From assembly GCA_947476645.1 (NCBI GenBank), contig CANJRM010000019.1:1-44441 (forward strand): 44,441 nt of DNA. The letters run 5' to 3'. The translations under genes and the position numbers were made by a program. Below the pieces are notes generated by a model. The model had not been told where the DNA came from. It did no database searches and saw nothing but the letters and a program-made list of their open reading frames with translations. This DNA is from Bacteroidota bacterium (GTDB lineage Bacteria > Bacteroidota > Bacteroidia > Chitinophagales > LD1). Each line of letters opens with the position of its first letter. The stretch's first letter is position 1. This document shows positions 7,494 through 16,522 of this stretch, piece after piece.

Positions 7494-9829
7494 TGTAAAA
7501 TTCTTTTGCCTGATACATACTTACTGATGAAACTTTGCTTGTAGCGCGGTTGTATTTGCGTCTTCCAATATTGTTCGCACTCTTCGTTGGTTTTAAATTT
7601 ACCGAGCAAATATTTGAACAATCCATCCTCTTCTAAAACTTCATATCCCTTCAAGTGCGTGTAATAATTAGTGTCGAGCGGAATGAATTTTTTGAGCGCG
7701 TAAAACTGAATGCGATAAAACGTATCGAGAACAACTTTTGAATTTGCTCCGCTGATAGGTTTAATTTCCGAATTAATTCCTGAAATGTTTTTTGTATCAA
7801 TGCTCTCAGTTGCATTTGTAATTGTCTCGATAATCAGTTCTTTTTCTCTTTCCTTAGTTTCTGCTGCTCCCTTTTTCTGTTTAGCAGCTGCAGCTTCTTT
7901 TTCTTTCAGTTCATAATCGTTGCCAACGGTATGGTAATTCGTATTAGCAGGTTGATTTCTTGTTTTGTTTTTTCTGTTTGCAGAATCTTTTTCTGCCAAT
8001 AAATTCTCGTTGCTCTGTTTGTTGTTTTTCGCAATTGATGAACTATCGTTTGAAGCAACCTTGGTTTTCGCAACCGCAACAATCTTGGTTGAATCGTTGT
8101 TTGCAACAACTACATCTGCTTTCTTCGCGACTACATTTTTTTCTTTGGCGGAAGTTTTCTTGTTCTCCTTTTTGTTTTCTGCAACAGCCGGATTTGTAGC
8201 TGAAGTATCTGCGGTAGGAATTTTTAATGCCACACTTTCAGTATTCAAAACGGTCGTAATTGTTTTTCGGGTAATGCTGTCGGTTGCCTGCGGATAAAGA
8301 TTAGGCGCGTTTCCATTTATTGGTTTCGATGACAGCGCGCTTGCCTCGGTTGTATTGTCAAGAATGCTTTTTGCTTTAGGATATTGTTTTCCTAAAGACG
8401 TTTCCGGTTTAATCGGCTCTTCATATAACACAGCGATTGATGGAGGATTGTTTGAACCTAAAGTAGCCATCGGCAAAACGGGAGCATCACTCGGTTCAAT
8501 TTCACTCGCACGTTTCTGACTGAATTTATTGTTGAGTGATGCGCTGGTGATATCGATTGTTTCCTGAACATTGTTGACGATAAGCTCGTTGAGGTTGTAT
8601 TGAATTTCATCGGCAGTAGCACCTAAAAGTTTGCGCACATCATATGCGCAGTTTACGGCTCTTCGTTTTTCTATGTAAGGAATTTTCGGAAAAATATCTC
8701 CGCTCTCTATATTAGAACACGGCACCGAAAAAACTTTTGTTGAGCCATGCACAGAAGTAGTATCGTAATAAGTATAAACCGGAATGGCACCCCAGTCATT
8801 CACATCGGTTTCGCCTGTGAAATTATTTTTCTTCAACTCCAAATCAATCAAATAGCCCTTGCGGTTTTTTACATCATCGTTGCTCGCAATTAAATTTCCG
8901 AGCGAGTAAGCCACAATGCCTTCTTTCATTTGACCATTGCGATTGTAGCTATTGTAGTCAATGCGCATGGGCGCATTCGGATTAGTGCCCACCACCATAT
9001 TCGCACCCAACTGAAATGCATATTGCACAATATCCATTTGCATGTAGTTAGGCGTTTCCTGATTGTTCGCGCCCCAATCGAAATAAGCAATTATGAAATC
9101 GGGTTTCTGCGCAAGCGCCATTCGCATATCGCGCTCAATGGTAAACTTGTCAATTTCGTTAATGATAAAATCGCGGGAGATAGATGGACGATTCGTAACG
9201 CGAGTGTAATTCAACACAGCAATTCGAAAACCTTTTTTGTTGATGATGAGCGGATAATTTCCGTTGCGCTGCATATTATCGGTGAACGCACCCGTGTGAT
9301 ACATGTCGTAAGTGTTCAGCAAATCGCGCGTGCGCTTCAACATGGGTTTGCTGATATTAGCCGTGTGAATGTTGGCGTGCATAGCCACATTGATGCCCGC
9401 ATATTTTAAAGCCAAGGCAAATTCATCGGGAGCCGAAAACATATTTTTTACGTTGTTGCCAAACGATGTTTTCAAATTCACAATAGAAATATCGCCAAGA
9501 TTTAAAATCGGTTGAATGTACTTGAACTCATTTCTGAAATCATACTTCTTTGTTTTTTCATCGTAAGCATAATTCAAATGTTTTTCGGTTTGATAAACAT
9601 TGCCGCCAATCATTACATGCAGAATGCGAAACGAGTCAACAGTTTCTTTTCCCTCATCGTGTTTAATATGCACCAACCGCTGGCGAAGTTTAATAATTCC
9701 ACTCGTGCTATCGCCTTGCGAAAACGAAAACTGAAATGAACCGATAAGAACAAAAAATAGCAAGCCCAAAGAACATAAGGTCTTTAACTGCGGTCGATGG
9801 TCAATGGTCAATGGTCTGCTGTTTTTCAC
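7490..9829 (-). CDS. CapA-like protein with degenerate active site, low-complexity linker and C-terminal SPOR-like domain
   Basis: A 779-residue exported protein. Residues 1-38 form a signal peptide. Residues about 68-400 match the CapA (poly-gamma-glutamate synthesis) calcineurin-like fold in pattern, but the metal-binding motifs are changed: GGN (75-77), NLKTSFG (118-124), ANIH (152-155) for ANNH, DWG (251-253) for HWG and GTNPN (281-285) for GHHPH. YSLGN (308-312) is kept. A charged, Ala/Lys/Asn/Thr-rich linker spans about 430-690. The last 80 residues resemble a SPOR domain, which in other proteins binds septal peptidoglycan. I infer a non-catalytic envelope protein. The start is GTG 9829, directly abutting the previous stop; no ATG is available in the signal peptide. 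Confidence 0.7.
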   Translation of the reverse strand: MKNSRPLTIDHRPQLKTLCSLGLLFFVLIGSFQFSFSQGDSTSGIIKLRQRLVHIKHDEGKETVDSFRILHVMIGGNVYQTEKHLNYAYDEKTKKYDFRNEFKYIQPILNLGDISIVNLKTSFGNNVKNMFSAPDEFALALKYAGINVAMHANIHTANISKPMLKRTRDLLNTYDMYHTGAFTDNMQRNGNYPLIINKKGFRIAVLNYTRVTNRPSISRDFIINEIDKFTIERDMRMALAQKPDFIIAYFDWGANNQETPNYMQMDIVQYAFQLGANMVVGTNPNAPMRIDYNSYNRNGQMKEGIVAYSLGNLIASNDDVKNRKGYLIDLELKKNNFTGETDVNDWGAIPVYTYYDTTSVHGSTKVFSVPCSNIESGDIFPKIPYIEKRRAVNCAYDVRKLLGATADEIQYNLNELIVNNVQETIDITSASLNNKFSQKRASEIEPSDAPVLPMATLGSNNPPSIAVLYEEPIKPETSLGKQYPKAKSILDNTTEASALSSKPINGNAPNLYPQATDSITRKTITTVLNTESVALKIPTADTSATNPAVAENKKENKKTSAKEKNVVAKKADVVVANNDSTKIVAVAKTKVASNDSSSIAKNNKQSNENLLAEKDSANRKNKTRNQPANTNYHTVGNDYELKEKEAAAAKQKKGAAETKEREKELIIETITNATESIDTKNISGINSEIKPISGANSKVVLDTFYRIQFYALKKFIPLDTNYYTHLKGYEVLEEDGLFKYLLGKFKTNEECEQYWKTQIQPRYKQSFISKYVSGKRILQ
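9792..9819. repeat. 7-bp tandem repeat array (4 units) at the start of the CapA-like gene
   Basis: GGTCGAT, two exact GGTCAAT units and GGTCTGC. On the minus strand it encodes residues 4-13 (SRPLTIDHRP) of the signal-peptide n-region. Confidence 0.8.
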
Positions 9830-10480
9830 TTAACTCAAAATTTCTTCGTTCTCTAAAATTCTAACTCCTTTTATTTTTTGCTGCGCCATGCTTACCATCA
9901 ATTTGCCTAGCAAGTCAACAGGTGTGCCACGATATTTTTTCAAAGGTCCTGCAAAAAAAAACGAAAGTTTTTCAGCGGCAAATCTTCCGATTTCTTCTCC
10001 AACTCTTCTTTCCTTTCTATCTCCTAATAAAATTGAAGGGCGCAAAATAACCAGCGATTCAAACTTCAAGTCCATTAAAGCATTTTCGAGTTGACCTTTT
10101 GTTTTGCTGTAAAAAACAAGAGAAGCTGCATCGGCACCCAAAGACGAAACAAGGATGAATTTTTTAGCGCCATTCCATAAGCTGAGTTGAGCTACTTGCA
10201 AAGGAATTTCAAAATCTATTTTCCTAAACGCTTCTTTACTTCCTGCTTTGCCAATGGTAGTTCCCATAGCACAAAAAACATCATCGGCTTTCAGTTGGTC
10301 TTTGATACGCTCAAGATTTTCAAAATCGGTAACAATGTTTTGAAGTTTCGGATTTTGTAGCGCAAGTTTTTTCCTTGTTAGTGCAATCACTTTTTCATAA
10401 GCGACAGAAGCAAGCAACTCGTTTAAACATTGCTCACCCACCAAACCTGTTGCCCCGATTATTAAAGCTGTTTTTGCCAT
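9830..10480 (-). CDS. NAD(P)-binding SDR-like oxidoreductase (TIP30/HTATIP2-like)
   Basis: A 216-residue Rossmann-fold protein with the glycine-rich nucleotide motif GATGLVG at 9-15, the strand ending VSSLGADAAS (111-120) and a YxxxK dyad (Tyr124, Lys128). This pattern fits the atypical short-chain dehydrogenases related to TIP30/HTATIP2. The substrate is unknown. Its stop directly abuts the GTG of the CapA-like gene, so it leads the minus-strand chain that ends with lptC. It lies downstream of the purD terminator and probably has its own promoter. Confidence 0.85.
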   Translation of the reverse strand: MAKTALIIGATGLVGEQCLNELLASVAYEKVIALTRKKLALQNPKLQNIVTDFENLERIKDQLKADDVFCAMGTTIGKAGSKEAFRKIDFEIPLQVAQLSLWNGAKKFILVSSLGADAASLVFYSKTKGQLENALMDLKFESLVILRPSILLGDRKERRVGEEIGRFAAEKLSFFFAGPLKKYRGTPVDLLGKLMVSMAQQKIKGVRILENEEILS

Positions 10481-10520
10481 GCGCTAAAAATAGAAATTGA
10501 AGTGAGTTTGGTATGATTAA

Positions 10521-10563
10521 AAGATAGAAGTTCCACTTTTTTAAAAAGTGGAACTTCTATCTT
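10521..10563 (-). terminator. Perfect 21-bp inverted repeat, purD terminator
   Basis: Arms 10521-10541 and 10543-10563 are exact reverse complements around a single central base. On the minus strand the hairpin is followed by CTTTTAATC, a short T-tract, so it should terminate purD transcription before the oxidoreductase gene. The right arm encodes the last purD codons (KDRSSTF) and the stop codon lies in the loop. The outer end of the stem is A/T-rich on both sides, so it may also work on the plus strand. Confidence 0.8.
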
Positions 10564-11836
10564 TTCGAAACTCATAGCCGATATCTTTCCGATAATATTT
10601 TCCCTCAAAATTTATTTTCTCAATAGCAGCATTCGATTTGGCAACGGCTTCATGAATATCTTTGCCGTAAGAACTAACTGCTAGCACTCTTCCTCCATTC
10701 GTCAATATTTTTTCTCCGTCAGCTTTCGTTCCTGCATGAAAAACAATTGAATCTCCGGTATCATTCAAGCCCGAAATTTCTTTTCCCTTCTCATATTCTT
10801 CGGGATAACCACCCGATGCAACAATTACAGTTGCGCATGCACGCTCATCAAATTCAATTACTTCTTTTTCTAAGTTTCCCCTGCCAACTGCCACTAATAA
10901 TTCAACCAAATCATTTTTAATTCTCGGCAACACTATCTCCGTCTCCGGGTCACCCATGCGGCAATTGTATTCGATAACAAACGGCTCACCGTCTACGCAC
11001 ATAAAACCGATATAGATAAAACCTTTGTAAACGATATTGTCTTTTTTCAATCCTTCAATCGTGGGAATGATTATGCGCTCTTCCACTTTTTTCATCAGCA
11101 CATCATCCACAAACGGAACTGGAGAAATGCAGCCCATGCCGCCCGTGTTTAATCCGGTATCGCCTTCGCCAATGCGCTTGTAATCTTTTGCGTGAGGAAA
11201 AATTTTGTAGTTCACTCCATCGGTCAGCACAAAAACTGAAAACTCAATTCCTTTTAAAAACTCTTCAATCACCACCTTCGCACTTGCCTTGCCGAATTTA
11301 TTTTGCTCAATCATTTCGCGGAGATTGTCTTTTGCTTCTCCGTGTTCGTTAATAATCAAAACACCTTTTCCCGCAGCCAATCCATCGGCTTTTAAAACAA
11401 TAGGCGGAGTTTGCTCATCAATAAAATCAAAACCGTCTTCTAAGTTTTCAATGGTAAATTCTCCATAAGCAGCAGTAGGAATTCCGTGGCGAACCATGAA
11501 CTCCTTGGCGAACGCTTTGCTTCCTTCCAACTGTGCGCCCGCTTTTGAAGGTCCGATAATAGGAACGCTTTTCAATTCGTCTTTCGCTTGAAAATAATCG
11601 TAGATGCCATTCACCAATGGGTCTTCGGGACCAACTACAACCAGTTCAATTTTATTTTCGAGAACAAATTTTTCAATAGCATCAAAATCATTCACGCCCA
11701 TCGCTACATTTTCTCCGTGCTGAGAAGTTCCCGCATTTCCCGGAGCAATAAAAAGTTTTTCGCACAGCGGGCTTTGAGAAAGTTTCCAGGCAAAAGCATG
11801 TTCGCGACCACCGGCACCCAATAACAATATCTTCAT
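10541..11836 (-). CDS. purD: Phosphoribosylamine-glycine ligase (GARS)
   Basis: Joins phosphoribosylamine and glycine with ATP in purine synthesis. The 431-residue protein starts MKILLLGAGGREHA, has the ATP-grasp segments (LKADGLAAGKGV, EEFLKGIEFSVF), the GDTGLNTGGMG loop and YNCRMGDPETE near the end of the catalytic domain. The length is normal. The C-terminus ends inside the terminator hairpin. It stands divergent from secA across 209 bp, with a candidate promoter element at 11858-11865. Confidence 0.97.
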   Translation of the reverse strand: MKILLLGAGGREHAFAWKLSQSPLCEKLFIAPGNAGTSQHGENVAMGVNDFDAIEKFVLENKIELVVVGPEDPLVNGIYDYFQAKDELKSVPIIGPSKAGAQLEGSKAFAKEFMVRHGIPTAAYGEFTIENLEDGFDFIDEQTPPIVLKADGLAAGKGVLIINEHGEAKDNLREMIEQNKFGKASAKVVIEEFLKGIEFSVFVLTDGVNYKIFPHAKDYKRIGEGDTGLNTGGMGCISPVPFVDDVLMKKVEERIIIPTIEGLKKDNIVYKGFIYIGFMCVDGEPFVIEYNCRMGDPETEIVLPRIKNDLVELLVAVGRGNLEKEVIEFDERACATVIVASGGYPEEYEKGKEISGLNDTGDSIVFHAGTKADGEKILTNGGRVLAVSSYGKDIHEAVAKSNAAIEKINFEGKYYRKDIGYEFRKDRSSTF

Positions 11837-11857
11837 CTTGATTCAGAATTTATGGCG

Positions 11858-11865
11858 CGAATCTA
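11858..11865 (-). promoter_or_regulatory. Candidate -7 element for purD
   Basis: On the minus strand TAGATTCG resembles the Bacteroidota -7 consensus TAnnTTTG (one mismatch, same TTCG variant as at 34812). It lies 29 bases from its first base to the purD ATG. No convincing -33 TTG is present. The rest of the 209-bp purD-secA gap holds a TAGTTTAG element at 11971 pointing to secA and a heptamer array next to secA. Confidence 0.3.
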
Positions 11866-12010
11866 AAATCGCAGCGGACACATTCGCGCATTTATTCTCC
11901 ACACTCTGCCAATAATTCTATAAAAAATCCTTTGCCTGATTATTGAATTCAACCGCTTCGGCAAAACTTTTAGTTTAGCACCCCTTTACAATAAAGAAGG
12001 CAGTCAAAAC

Positions 12011-12045
12011 GATTAACCAATAACAATTAACTTTTAACTTTTCCC
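12011..12045. repeat. 7-bp tandem repeat array (4-5 units) directly before secA
   Basis: GATTAAC, CAATAAC, AATTAAC and TTTTAAC keep exact 7-base phase, followed by TTTTCCC and then the secA ATG. This is the untranslated leader of secA, so the array is not limited to coding sequence. Confidence 0.65.
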
Positions 12046-15000
12046 ATGGGCTTTTTCGATAACATAGTGAAATCAATTTTCGGTAACAAAAGTGACCGTG
12101 AGTATAAAGAAATGCAACCTGTGGTTGCAGAAATAAATGCAGAATACGAGAAGCTGAAAGGTTTGAGCAACGATGAGTTGCGCAACAAAACCACCGAGTT
12201 TCGTGCGCGTATTGCAGAGCATCTTTCAATCATTGACAAAGAAATTGCAGAACTGAAGGAACTGGCAGAAGCCGAAGAAGATTTGCAGGCGAAGGATGGT
12301 CACTACAAAAGAATTGATGAACTGCGTAAAGACCGCGACAAACAAATTGAAGAAGTGCTCAAAGAACTTTTGCCGCAAGCATTTGCTGTGGTGAAAGAAA
12401 CGGCTTTCCGCTTTAGCAATAACGAAGCACTCGAAGCAACTGCTACTGATTTGGATAGAGAACTCGCAGTTAAGTTTCAGAATATAAAAATTGATGGCGA
12501 CAAAGTTACCTACTCAAGCACATGGTTGGCTGCGGGCAGCGAAGTGAAATGGGAAATGGTGCATTACGATGTGCAGTTGATTGGGGGAATGGTGTTGCAT
12601 CAGGGAAAGATTGCCGAAATGGGAACGGGTGAAGGAAAAACTTTGGTAGCTACGCTTCCTGCATATACGAATGCACTCGCGGGAGAAGGCGTTCATATTG
12701 TAACGGTGAACGATTATCTGGCGCGAAGGGACAGCGAATGGAACGGACCTATTTTTCAATTCCTCGGTTTGCGTGTGGATTGCATTGACAAATATCAACC
12801 GCATTCAGAACAAAGACGGAACGCATATTTAGCTGACATTACTTACGGAACAAATAATGAATTCGGTTTCGATTACCTGCGCGATAACATGGTGAACGAC
12901 CCGAATGAAATGGTTCAGCGCAAGCATCATTTTGGAATGGTGGATGAAGTGGATTCCGTTTTGATTGATGATGCGCGAACTCCGCTCATCATTTCGGGTC
13001 AGGTTGATTCTGATGATGAAAAACAATTTCAGGAATTGAAACCGCGCATTCAAAAACTGTTTGATGTTCAGAAAAAAATTACCAATCAGTTTTTGACAGA
13101 TGCTAAGCGTTTAATCAAAGAAGGAAAAACAGGAGAGAAGGAAGGCGAAGGCGGTTTGGCTTTGTTCCGCGCGCATAGAGGTTTGCCGAATAATTCTGCA
13201 TTGATAAAATTTTTGAGCGAAGGCGGCATGAAGCAAATTATGCAGGCATCGGAGAATTTTTATCTCGGTGAGCAGCAAAAAAATATGCCGTTGGTGGATA
13301 AGGAACTTTACTTCCACATTGACGAAAAAAACAACAGTGTTGAATTAACCGATAAAGGAATTGAACTCATCACCGGCTCAGGTGAAGACCCGAATTTCTT
13401 CGTGATTCCTGATATGGGAAGTGTGATTGCAGAAATTGAAACGCAGAATCTTACGGCTGAAGAAAAAATAAATCGCAAAGATGCGCTCATGCGCGACTAT
13501 AGTGAGAAGAGCGAACGCATTCACTCGGTTAGTCAGTTGTTGAAAGCATACACGCTTTTTGAAAAAGATGTGGACTATGTGGTGATGGACGGCAAAGTGA
13601 AAATTGTAGATGAAAACACAGGTCGTATTTTAGATGGAAGAAGATACAGCGATGGTTTGCACCAGGCAATTGAAGCGAAAGAAAATGTGAAAGTTGAATC
13701 AGCTTCGCAAACGCTTGCTACAATCACTTTGCAAAATTATTTCCGCATGTTTCACAAGTTGTGTGGTATGACGGGAACTGCCGAAACCGAAGCGCAGGAG
13801 TTGTGGGATATTTACAAATTGGAAGTTTCCTCTATTCCAACTAACCGCCCCGTTATTCGCGATGACCGAGAAGATTTGATTTACAAAACGCGCAAAGAAA
13901 AATTCAATGCCATCATTGATGAAATTGTGAAACTGACTGGCGAAGGAAGACCCGTTCTTGTGGGAACAACTTCGGTGGAAATTTCAGAATTACTTGCTCG
14001 TATGTTGACGATGCGAAAGATTAAACACAATGTGTTGAACGCAAAACAACATCAGCGCGAAGCAGAGATTGTAGCCGAAGCAGGAAATGCAGGAACGGTG
14101 ACGATAGCTACGAACATGGCTGGTCGCGGAACGGATATCAAGATTAAAGATGATGTAAAAAAAGCAGGCGGTCTCGCCATCATTGGTTCAGAACGTCACG
14201 ATTCACGAAGAGTCGACAGACAGTTGCGCGGTCGTGCAGGTCGTCAGGGCGACCCGGGTAGTTCACAGTTTTTTGTTTCGATGGAAGATGAATTGATGCG
14301 CTTGTTCGGTAGTGATAGAATTGTGAAAGTGATGGACAGAATGGGTTACGAAGAAGGCGAAGTGATTCAGCACTCTATGATTTCAAAATCAATTGAGCGT
14401 GCGCAGAAGAAGGTGGAAGAAAACAACTTTGGTATTCGTAAACGTTTGTTGGAGTATGATGATGTAATGAATCGTCAGCGCGAAGTGATTTACTCGAAAC
14501 GTAAGCACGCTTTGTTTGGAGAACAACTTTCACTTGATATTGACAACAGCTTCTATGATTTGTGCGAAGAGCTTGTTGCTACTGCACATGATGGCGGTGG
14601 TTATGATAACTTCAAGTTGGATGTGATTCGTTATTTCTCGTTGGACACTACTATTACCCAGCAGGAATTGGGAAGTTCAAACGTTGAAACAGTTACTGGA
14701 AAACTATTTACAGAAGTAAAAGAACTTTACAAACGCAAAGCTGAGAACACCATCAAAACAATTTTGCCGGTGCTCAAAAATATTCATCAAACGCGTGGCG
14801 ATTCTGTTCACCGCGTGGCGGTTCCTTTTACCGATGGTAAAAAAGGCTTGAATATTTTGATTGACCTGCAGGATGCCATGACTACTGAAGGCAAAAATCT
14901 TGTTTCGTATTTCGAAAAAGCGGTTACGCTTTCGTTAATTGATGAAGCATGGAAACATCATTTGCGTGCAGTAGATGATTTAAAACAGGAAGTTCAACTT

Positions 15001-15366
15001 GCATCTTACGAGCAGAAAGACCCGATTGTGATTTATAAGAAGGAGGCATTCAATCTTTTCTCTTTAATGATTGGCGGTGTGAATCGTGAAATTGCTTCGT
15101 TCCTTTTCAAAGGACAAGTGCCGCAGTCAAATCCCGATGCAGTTCGCAATGCGGAGAATGAAAAGCAGAAACAGTTCGCGAAAAAAATTCAGGAAGGCAG
15201 AGGCGAAATAATGAGCGGGCCAAATCCTGATGGCGGTCAACAAGAGCAACAGGAAGTAGAAAAGAAACTTGAACCGATTCGCGTAGGCGATAAAACGGGT
15301 CGCAACGACCCTTGTCCTTGCGGAAGCGGGAAGAAGTTTAAAAACTGCCACGGCAAGGAAGCGTAG
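12046..15366 (+). CDS. secA: Preprotein translocase ATPase SecA
   Basis: Motor ATPase of the Sec pathway, driving signal-peptide proteins through SecYEG. The product is 1106 residues, about 200 longer than E. coli SecA (901). The extra length includes an insertion around residues 330-450 (with LFRAHRGLPNNSALIKFLSEGG), as usual in Bacteroidota. Walker A is GTGEGKT, the DEAD-like box is DEVDSVLIDDARTPL, and helicase motifs NMAGRGTDIKI and QLRGRAGRQGDPG are intact. The tail DPCPCGSGKKFKNCHG is the zinc-binding SecB/ribosome contact motif. It begins directly after a heptamer array and ends before a strong terminator at 15376. Confidence 0.98.
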   Translation: MGFFDNIVKSIFGNKSDREYKEMQPVVAEINAEYEKLKGLSNDELRNKTTEFRARIAEHLSIIDKEIAELKELAEAEEDLQAKDGHYKRIDELRKDRDKQIEEVLKELLPQAFAVVKETAFRFSNNEALEATATDLDRELAVKFQNIKIDGDKVTYSSTWLAAGSEVKWEMVHYDVQLIGGMVLHQGKIAEMGTGEGKTLVATLPAYTNALAGEGVHIVTVNDYLARRDSEWNGPIFQFLGLRVDCIDKYQPHSEQRRNAYLADITYGTNNEFGFDYLRDNMVNDPNEMVQRKHHFGMVDEVDSVLIDDARTPLIISGQVDSDDEKQFQELKPRIQKLFDVQKKITNQFLTDAKRLIKEGKTGEKEGEGGLALFRAHRGLPNNSALIKFLSEGGMKQIMQASENFYLGEQQKNMPLVDKELYFHIDEKNNSVELTDKGIELITGSGEDPNFFVIPDMGSVIAEIETQNLTAEEKINRKDALMRDYSEKSERIHSVSQLLKAYTLFEKDVDYVVMDGKVKIVDENTGRILDGRRYSDGLHQAIEAKENVKVESASQTLATITLQNYFRMFHKLCGMTGTAETEAQELWDIYKLEVSSIPTNRPVIRDDREDLIYKTRKEKFNAIIDEIVKLTGEGRPVLVGTTSVEISELLARMLTMRKIKHNVLNAKQHQREAEIVAEAGNAGTVTIATNMAGRGTDIKIKDDVKKAGGLAIIGSERHDSRRVDRQLRGRAGRQGDPGSSQFFVSMEDELMRLFGSDRIVKVMDRMGYEEGEVIQHSMISKSIERAQKKVEENNFGIRKRLLEYDDVMNRQREVIYSKRKHALFGEQLSLDIDNSFYDLCEELVATAHDGGGYDNFKLDVIRYFSLDTTITQQELGSSNVETVTGKLFTEVKELYKRKAENTIKTILPVLKNIHQTRGDSVHRVAVPFTDGKKGLNILIDLQDAMTTEGKNLVSYFEKAVTLSLIDEAWKHHLRAVDDLKQEVQLASYEQKDPIVIYKKEAFNLFSLMIGGVNREIASFLFKGQVPQSNPDAVRNAENEKQKQFAKKIQEGRGEIMSGPNPDGGQQEQQEVEKKLEPIRVGDKTGRNDPCPCGSGKKFKNCHGKEA

Positions 15367-15375
15367 AAATAATAC

Positions 15376-15407
15376 AGGGACAACACAGAGTTGTCCCTAT
15401 TTTTTTA
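15376..15407 (+). terminator. Rho-independent terminator of secA
   Basis: A 9-bp stem (15376-15384 AGGGACAAC with 15390-15398) with a 5-base loop is followed by ATTTTTTTA. It sits 10 bp after the secA stop and just before the deoC start at 15418. Confidence 0.88.
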
Positions 15408-15417
15408 TTTTCAATCA

Positions 15418-16061
15418 ATGAATCTCGCGTCTAAGATTGACCACACACTTTTAAAAGCAGATGCTTCTGAAAAAGAGGTGAAAAAAATTTGTGCCGAAGC
15501 AATGGAGTTTGGTTTTGCTGCGGTTTGCATTCCCCCGTATTTTGTTCGTAAAAGTAAATTGTGGTTAAGTGATTCCAAAGTTAAAGTAGCAACGGTAGTT
15601 GGGTTTCCGTTGGGTTATTCGCACACACCTGCCAAGGTAGAAGAAGCACGAAGAGCTATTGATGAAGGCGCTGATGAAATTGATATGGTGATTAACTTGA
15701 TTGCGCTCAAAGCAGGCGATTGGAACTATTTGAAAAATGAATTGACAAGTGCGGCAACCATTGTTCAGTTGCGCGGAGGAAAACTGAAAGTAATTTTAGA
15801 AACAGGATTACTCAACGAAACCGAAATAATTAAAGCCTGTGAATTGTGTAAAGAGATGACCGTTGATTTTGTAAAAACATCTACCGGATTTATTCAGCCC
15901 GGAGCAACTGTAGAAGCAGTGAAATTATTAAGAGCCAACCTTCCGAAATCAATTAAAATAAAAGCCAGCGGAGGAATCAGAACAAAAGAATTTGCTTTAG
16001 AATTAATTGAAGCAGGAGCTGACCGTTTGGGTTGTTCGGCAAGTGTAAGTATTGTTGCAGA

Positions 16062-16065
<4 letters not shown>
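15418..16065 (+). CDS. deoC: Deoxyribose-phosphate aldolase
   Basis: Cleaves 2-deoxyribose-5-phosphate to glyceraldehyde-3-phosphate and acetaldehyde in deoxynucleoside breakdown. The 215-residue TIM barrel has the Schiff-base lysine in VKTSTGF (Lys153), the second active lysine in KASGGIR (Lys182) and the aspartate in EIDMVIN (Asp89). The frame extends upstream to a TTG at 15391, but that lies in the secA terminator hairpin, so ATG 15418 is chosen. The stop overlaps the start of the next gene by 4 bases (ATGA). Confidence 0.96.
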
Positions 16066-16511
<446 letters not shown>

Positions 16512-16522
16512 ATAGTTTGAAA

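Noticed and set aside
8930-9409. A long open frame on the plus strand opposite the CapA-like gene (159 residues)
   Set aside because: Its composition is that of a reverse-strand shadow (His/Ile/Val-rich), it has no recognisable domain, and the minus-strand gene is clearly real.
10521-10563. The 21-bp inverted repeat as a transposon end or MITE
   Set aside because: No target duplication or transposase, and its place and T-tract after purD fit a terminator.
15391-15417. TTG start adding nine residues to deoC
   Set aside because: It would start inside the secA terminator hairpin; the family begins at the ATG 15418.
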